From assembly GCA_027605045.1 (NCBI GenBank), contig JAQFWX010000027.1, positions 490,482-554,481 on the forward strand: a stretch of DNA of 64,000 nucleotides, in the 5' to 3' direction. Each line of letters starts with the position of its first letter. Position 1 is the stretch's first letter. The translations under genes and the position numbers were made by a program. The stretch is from Phallus indusiatus (taxonomy: Eukaryota; Basidiomycota; Agaricomycetes; Phallales; Phallaceae). The notes beneath the pieces are model-generated. The model was not told the origin of the DNA. It did no database searches and worked only from the letters and a program-made list of their open reading frames with translations. Positions 58,214-64,000 of the stretch are shown one piece after another.

Positions 58214-59346
58214 ATGTCAACTGTTGAACCTACTGTCCTCGCCTCTGCTCCCAAACTGCACTGTTGTGCTTCAGGGTTTCTGCATGAGGGTACTCCATCC
58301 GGGAAACGATAGAAATCGCTGGCCTCAAGACATATATCGCCCGACCCAAACAACCATCAAACAAGATTGTCCTGTTTTTCCCTGATGTATTCGGGCCATT
58401 CTACATCAACAACTCCTTGCTGATCGACTGGTTTGCCTTACAAGGTTTGATCATATTTTTTCGATAATAATCGTCGAATACTACTTTTTGGGTGATGTAT
58501 TCACAAACTTTGATACGCAGGTTATTTGGTCATTGCTGTTGATTATTTTGAAGGGGATCCGATCCACAAAGCTCGAGAACGCGAAGGATTTGTAATGAAA
58601 GAGTGGTTAGACATCAAGCTTCCCCGTGCAAGATCAACAACGCCAGCTTGGATCGATTCCGTCATAGCTAAATTTGGTCAGTAGTATACCTATTTGTCTC
58701 GTGCATTTCTTCATTTCATAATATAGGAATAGCGAGACCCAATATGTCACCGTTGGTGAATATCAATAGTTATTCATCGCTTTTGTTTGCCATGTGCGCG
58801 CTGAGCCTCTAATCGTATAGGCTATTGTTTTGGTGCACCTTTCGTCATGGATATATGCGCAACCAACAGAGTCAAAGCCGGTGCTTTTGCTCATCCTGCG
58901 TTTCTTGACGAAGATCATTTCCGTAACCTGAAGCGTGAGCACTAGCCATTTTTGTTTCTCGAACGGTTACCTTTTTAAAATTCGTCGCATTTAGAGCCCT
59001 TGTTGCTTTCTTGCGCCGGTAAGCATTGAATCCACCTGGTATTTTTAGTACATTGCACTGAGATCCCAAAGAAACGGATCATACTTTCTCATCTGAATCG
59101 CGGCACAAATCTGAGGTCATCTTGGCCGAGATCAAAGCTAAATACCATTACCAGATTTTTTCTGGCGTTGAACACGGCTTTGCACTTCGAGGGAATATGG
59201 AGATCGAAAATGAACGTGCGTAAACTAAGTTGTCCGAGATCCTCCAAGCCCGATCTAATACGTATCTATTACATATCTCAAAAGGCTGGGCGAAAGAAGA
59301 AAGCGCAAGAGGCATTGTTGGATGGTGGAATCGTTTTACAAATTAG
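58214..59346 (+). CDS. Dienelactone hydrolase family protein, apparent frameshift near the start
   Basis: An alpha/beta hydrolase of the dienelactone hydrolase (DLH) family; the substrate is unknown. MSTVEPTVLASAPKLHCCASGFLHEGTPSGK (58,214) needs a one-base shift at an AAA run (about 58,307) to continue TIEIAGLKTYIARPKQPSNKIVLFFPDVFGPFYINN. Then come YLVIAVDYFEGDPIHK, the nucleophile loop GYCFGAPFVMDIC (Cys in GYCFG), AFAHPAFLDEDHFRNLK, PLLLSCAETDHTF (Asp of the triad) and FSGVEHGFALRGN (His). The last intron joins ENER to WAKEESARGIVGWWNRFTN. All three catalytic residues are present. The single shift suggests either an assembly indel or an early-stage pseudogene. Confidence 0.8.
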
Positions 59347-60060
59347 CCAAATATAGCCATAAGGTTCAGACTGTACACTTCATTTGCGGTTGCAGTGGCC
59401 GTGCAACCGCGGGTTGCTCCATTAGATATGACCGTGACTGTACAATAAATAAGTATCGAATCAGAATTATCGAACTCAAATATCAAAATAAAATTTACAC
59501 GGACTGATCTTACGCAAGATCTTCTGGTTTCAATCTCCTGAACTCGGGAAAAAAGCTTTCTGATAATCTTGTCATTTCATGATCTCATTTGTCTGCTTTA
59601 TAAGCACCGAAGTTTTAGCCTCAGCTTCTTTCCAGAGAGCTTGACTCCGTTATATGTATGTATGCCAATGGCTTGTTTTTTACAAGCTGACGAGTTCTCG
59701 CGTTGCATCGCTTCCACGGACCAACCGATCGAATATTCGGGTAACCTGAAGAATAGAAGTCGCTTTCACCGTGGCGCTCCAGAACATGCATAATCTGAGT
59801 CCTGGACCGTGACTCGGACGGTCGGTATCAAACGTCGGCGACCGGAACTTTTTAATCTTCAAAGTACCTTGAACTCGATCAATAATAGTAGCATTGCACA
59901 TGCGGCAGTCTCGATTGCTTCAGGTTAAATATAATCGCAGCCGTCCGATAGTCGAGTTTTTTCCTTTCCGAGTCGACCATCCCCGTGTTTGTTTTCTTTT
60001 TTCCTTTCCTTTTTTCCCCTCGATTCCATGTCATTGCTGTAAAGCATATAAAGAGCCCAG
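59347..60060. other. Intergenic, no gene seen
   Basis: Short frames only. Bases 59,990-60,025 are T/C-rich, as often seen just upstream of fungal start sites, and precede the carrier gene. Nothing else is recognised. Confidence 0.4.
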
Positions 60061-61346
60061 ATGGAGTCGCCGACTAGTATCCATGAAAATGTGTCTCGAG
60101 GATTTGCTCTCATTTCGGAGTCACACCTACAAGGTACCTTTCGAATCTCTACCGTGAACAGATCGGCTTTATCCAGTTCTCCAGACATACAATTAAAGCC
60201 CTCGACGGACTTTATAGCTGGTACTGTATCCGGTAGGGTCATGTTCGTCATCGTATGTAAAATGTATAACCATCTCACATGATCACAGGAATAGTAGGCC
60301 TTGCGGTCGGCTTCCCTTTCGATACGGTCAAAGTCCGACTACAAGATCCGACTATATCAGAGGAATACAGTCGCTCCAGCACATTCGATTCCTTTGCCAA
60401 AATCATCAGAAGAACGGGTCCAAGGGCTTTACAAAGGCATCGCATCTCCATTAGTACTTGATTCTTAGTCGAATTGCCCTTCCTCGTCTAATCGCATCGA
60501 CAGGCAACTAGCGCTCTTCTCAATGGCTTGATTTTTTCAGTCTATGGCTTTCTGCTCCGTTATCAAACGAAACCCGAAAGAGAACCATCATTAATTGACG
60601 TGACTTTGGCAGGAGCTGGGTGCGGTGTTGCGGCTGCGTGAGTTATCCCTTCAAAGTCGCTTTGAGAGAAAAGACCACGGGTGCGATGATTTATTGGTAG
60701 TTTTGTTACATGTCCTACCGAGTTAGTTAAAATCAGACAACAAGCGTTGGTAGATTCAAGATCGTCAGCCCGGCAAATAACACTGGATATTGTTCGAACG
60801 AATGGCGTTCTCGGTTTATATCGCGGAATGGCCATCACAACACTGCGCGACCTAGGCTATGGCGCATATTTCCTAGCTGTGAGTCGATTCAGCTCGATAC
60901 AGTATATGTACGCAGTCGCATGATAGATCTCTTGACAGTACGAAGGCACGTGTAGGTTTCTGCGACCATTTGACAATGCTCTGTTTCCTAAGAAACAGAC
61001 TACTATTCCGGAAGTATCGTGGGTGTCGATGCTTATTGCTGGCGGTGTTGCAGGCGTCGTAGGATGGCTTGCTACCTTTGGATTTGATGTCGTAAAAACA
61101 AGGATTCAATCCACCGATCGAACCTCTGATAATCCTTATAATACCATTCGGTCAACTATAGTCCATTCTTATCGAACCGAAGGCTTTAGAGCGTTTGTTT
61201 CGGGCTTGACACCTACCCTAATCAGGTGAGTTCCGCAAGTATTTTTTTGAATAATGTGCAATGGAGACTAACTTATTTCAAGAGCAGTGCCGGTGAATAT
61301 GGCAACCTTTGCTGCTTATGAGTTCGTCAAAAGCTTCGGTTCATAA
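60061..61346 (+). CDS. Mitochondrial carrier (carnitine/ornithine-type), apparent frameshift in repeat 1
   Basis: An inner-membrane solute carrier with three tandem repeats. It begins TDFIAGTVSG-IVGLAVGFPFDTVKVRLQD (PFDTVK). After a one-base frame change near 60,421, LYKGIASPL-ATSALLNGLIFSVYGFL follows. Repeat 2 has SFVTCPTELVKIRQQAL (PTELVK) and GLYRGMAITTLRDLGYGAYFLAYE. Repeat 3 has MLIAGGVAGVVGWLATFGFDVVKTRIQS (FDVVKTRIQ, with Phe replacing the usual Pro), FRAFVSGLTPTLIRAVPVNMATFAAYEFVKSFGS and a stop at 61,346. The start at 60,061 (MESPTSIHENVS) is uncertain; another splice pattern could shorten the N-terminus. LYKGIASPL points to the carnitine/ornithine subgroup, but the substrate is not proven. 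Confidence 0.8.
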
Positions 61347-61511
61347 ATTTGATTTTTGTATTGTACAAGTGGATAGGTGTGCCGTGATATAAATATATGT
61401 CGTTTCGTATATAAGAAGAACGGGTGTTGATATATGATAGTTGGGAATTGTCTCTGGAATGAAAACGATGGAGCCACCAGGGCATAGCAAAGCGGAATGG
61501 CAAGTTTCTCG

Positions 61512-62442
61512 TCATTGTGACGTTTCTATATTCACGAGCTCGTTTAAGGCTCTTATTATAGCGTCGATGCCATGTAATACGCGAGCTCGGTCTGAATCAA
61601 TTATCCTATGCAAGAACCTTTGGAACTTATCAGGATGGTAATGGAGGATGGCGTCTCGAAGCTTCTCTTTCCGAGACTTGCTCGGGTCTCGAAGAGGGTG
61701 AAGAAGGAATTGCGAAATAGCGTTTGCAGTGAGATCGTTCACCGAAATTCGGTCCTCATTAGAGTCTGACGGTGAAATGTTTTGGTATTGTTTAAGAATA
61801 GGCCAGGGTATGTCGTCAAACGTGAAATGTATCTTCCTAAACATGAACTTCTTCATAGGTTTGACCGAGAGGAATAATCTATGCCAGGCTCTGTCATATT
61901 CCTTCCAGGCCTCTGATAGAATTTGTACTTCGTCTGTGCACCCCGACTGTGAATTCGAGTCGGCCGCTGCGACTAAACGCCCTCCCAAACGAACATATTC
62001 CATCTGAGCTTTGAGCTCTTCGTCTTGGATCTTCCTCTGATGTTCGCGGTGAAGCTCTTCTAAATTTTGCCATTTCCTATTGCGTTCTTCCTCCGTTGGA
62101 GACACCGACACTGGGGTATTGGTAAGAGCGTCTGTACTTGAGCCAGCTTTGTCGGGAGGAAAAATGAAGACTTCATCCTTGAATCCTGAAGAAAAGGCTA
62201 TAAACCCGGGTCGATATTCTGCAGCTTTTCCATTGTACATCGATATTCAAAAGGTCTTCAGAAACTACTCGGCTGGGTAAGTTGAAAAGGAAATAAAAAT
62301 AAAAGAAACAATACGCAAACAATGCGCCGCTATTATCACCTAAACTTTCACCGGCAAGCATTCCGGTGATATCCGAGGGAATTTCTCTGCGGATGAATCG
62401 GCTGATTATGTAAAGCGTATTTCCTGAGCCGAACTGTACCAA
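61512..62442 (-). CDS. Conserved fungal protein with an HPDKF, J-like motif
   Basis: A large uninterrupted exon (61,512-62,240) with a charged helical middle (EEERNRKWQNLEELHREHQRKIQDEELKAQMEYVRLGG) and a C-terminal RDAILHYHPDKFQRFLHRIIDSDRARVLHGIDAIIRALNELV. The HPDK tripeptide resembles a DnaJ loop, but the surroundings are closer to the C-terminal region of NFKBIL1-like proteins. An upstream frame (62,260-62,442, MVQFGSGNTLYIISRFIRREI) may be a first exon joined by an intron; the join is not certain. Function unknown. It is divergent from the next gene, with only about 30 bases between possible starts. Confidence 0.55.
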
Positions 62443-62473
62443 GTCTTCACCTCTCTTCTAATCGCACTTGTGT

Positions 62474-64000
62474 ATGGCGCAGGCGTTGTTTGCTGACCAT
62501 CCTATAGAAGAGTATCTCAGAGGTGAATTATCATTCGGTATTTAACACTGGCGATTTCATGTACTAACAAATAGATAGAATCCGGTGAACTTCCTGAATT
62601 GCTTGTACCTGGAGGAATATATGACTTCGTCAAAGAGGTTGACGTAGAAGAATATGGGAAACCGATTGAGAATGCTCTCTTGCGATCGTTCATAGCATTC
62701 CTCTCAAAGGTAACCGGTGTCAAACGCGTTTCGGTTATGTTGTTTAGCTGAGCAAACCCCTTTCAGACGTCGGATACGCTTTGCCATTATGTCTCTCTGG
62801 ACAGGCCTTCGCAAAGTCAACAATTCGCAGAGCGTTTCAAATATCTTATTATTTCTTCATCTCTACTGTCAACCTCGATTCCTTCGGCACACAATGCATA
62901 TCTTACGGAAACCACCCCTGGTCACTATCCTCCGGCTACATCATCACCATCACCCCCTTCTTTAACATCAACGATCAATATTTTTATTCCCGTCCCGATC
63001 CAAACATGCACATTCGTTATATTATGTTTAATTCCTATCCTTCTTGCTTTGGGCTACTATGCCATTACCCTGTTTGCCCTTTTGGTAGCTCGACTGTTGG
63101 CAACAGAACAAGCTCCCAGAGAAGAATCATGGTCTTCAGTAAATGCGTTTCATTTATAAAATGCTAGCTTTCTGATTACGTTTATTAATAGACTTTGGAA
63201 AGTCTTGAAGCTTTGGTTCAGTCAAATAGCAATTGGGAAACCACAATTGCTGAATCGTTAAAACTCTTGGAAAATGAAGAGTAAAGTTTCAACATCAGCA
63301 TAAACTATTTAATTTTTAATATTGCTCATTTTTAGGCACTCTACTTCATATCCCTCCTCTCCATCCCTTAATTCACTTCGTCAAACCTTTTTGAAACCCT
63401 TCATGCAATTCAAACGCAGTGTGATGATGTGCGACACCTTCTGGCTGCTATATCACTACCAGAGGCGACAGCTCAACTCACACCGATGTATGCTCCGCCA
63501 TCTCCTTCACGTCTCGAACCTCAATTCGGATTTCCAATTCCCAATCGTCGCCCCTGTCTTTAGTCGCCTCTCTCGATTCTTCGCTTCCCGTTCCTCTGTC
63601 GGACTACGGCCGTATAAGGACAAGCTCGCAACCGTCACAACGTGATAAACGTGCAACCTGGAGTGCACAACCTATCGCTCAACAAGTTCTTCAAAACGGG
63701 AATCCGCATTTTTAACAATCAACGGCCACCAGATGGAACCTCCTACAGTCAACTATTCCGCTTCCGCCCCAGCTACTCCTTCTTTGAACTCCCGAGACGA
63801 GTTTCCTCCTTTTATTCAGAAGGGGAGAACCATTTGGAGTGACTGCCCTCAATATCCGCCGTCAAAGACGTATATCGTCGTTTAACCCCTACAACCGAAG
63901 TTCGCTCACCGGATTAGTAGGCCCGTTTCACTTCTCTCATGACATCTTTGTCCCAGGAGAAAAAGATCCGGAGGTCGCCATTCAAACTACTCTAGCTGCG
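62474..64000 (+). CDS. Uncharacterised membrane protein, runs off the right edge
   Basis: [16 protein letters not shown] (62,474) splices to [47 protein letters not shown], then [35 protein letters not shown] strongly hydrophobic region follows ([39 protein letters not shown], probably two membrane segments), then [29 protein letters not shown]. Beyond 63,330 the likely frame changes repeatedly. Blocks such as [39 protein letters not shown] and [26 protein letters not shown] are seen in different frames. The gene is cut by the window end. It might belong to the vezatin/Inp2-like myosin-binding membrane proteins, but I cannot confirm this. Confidence 0.55.

Overview
The window is nuclear DNA from a filamentous basidiomycete fungus, most likely an Agaricomycete. 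The evidence is many short GT-AG introns (about 45-80 bases) in compact genes, basidiomycete versions of housekeeping genes, a truncated FunK1-type fungal kinase, a fused lycopene cyclase/phytoene synthase, and a dense block of LTR debris. I cannot name the species. No RNA gene and no CRISPR array was recognised.

Layout. (1) Bases 1-13,500 are a transposon graveyard. A Ty1/copia polyprotein runs in from the left edge. It is split at an exact CTT by a 5.0-kb insertion (1203-6219) with CACTGGAG ends. That insertion is itself split at a TA by a Tc1/IS630-type element (1322-5500). The Tc1-type element carries a transposase and a second, convergent AT-hook gene, and the second gene is split by a solo LTR (2433-2830). 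Further right come a two-gene orphan family (7867-9622), with one member broken by another solo LTR, and a three-deep nest of solo LTRs (11.2-13.1 kb) whose insertion order can be read from 5-bp target duplications. (2) Bases 14.3-28.7 kb hold conserved genes: SEC13, a mitochondrial phosphate carrier, the U5 snRNP helicase BRR2, the CCR4-NOT subunit CAF40, and the bifunctional carotenoid gene crtYB. (3) Bases 28.8-38.5 kb hold a decayed mitochondrial-carrier-like fragment, an intact DENN-type gene, duplicated FunK1 remnants, and long stretches with no recognisable gene. (4) Bases 38.5-64 kb are gene-dense: two related STK32/YANK-like kinases flanking a methyltransferase, POP5, the TFIIA large subunit, an auxilin-like SWA2, the CTD phosphatase FCP1, actin-binding ABP1, a KDEL-type disulfide isomerase, a dienelactone hydrolase, a mitochondrial carrier, a protein with an HPDKF motif, and a membrane protein running off the right edge.

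How the genes relate. Most of the conserved genes are general cell machinery (secretory coat, splicing, transcription, mRNA decay, RNase P, clathrin uncoating, actin, ER folding) and do not form one pathway. crtYB stands alone: no desaturase or opsin is visible beside it. Several conserved genes at 41-60 kb carry single apparent frameshifts. These could be assembly indels or real decay, and raw reads would decide.

Most noteworthy are the exactly reconstructable three-level insertion at the left, the accessory gene inside the Tc1-type element, a stem-loop shared by two LTR families, and an FCP1 gene that appears to lack its BRCT domain.
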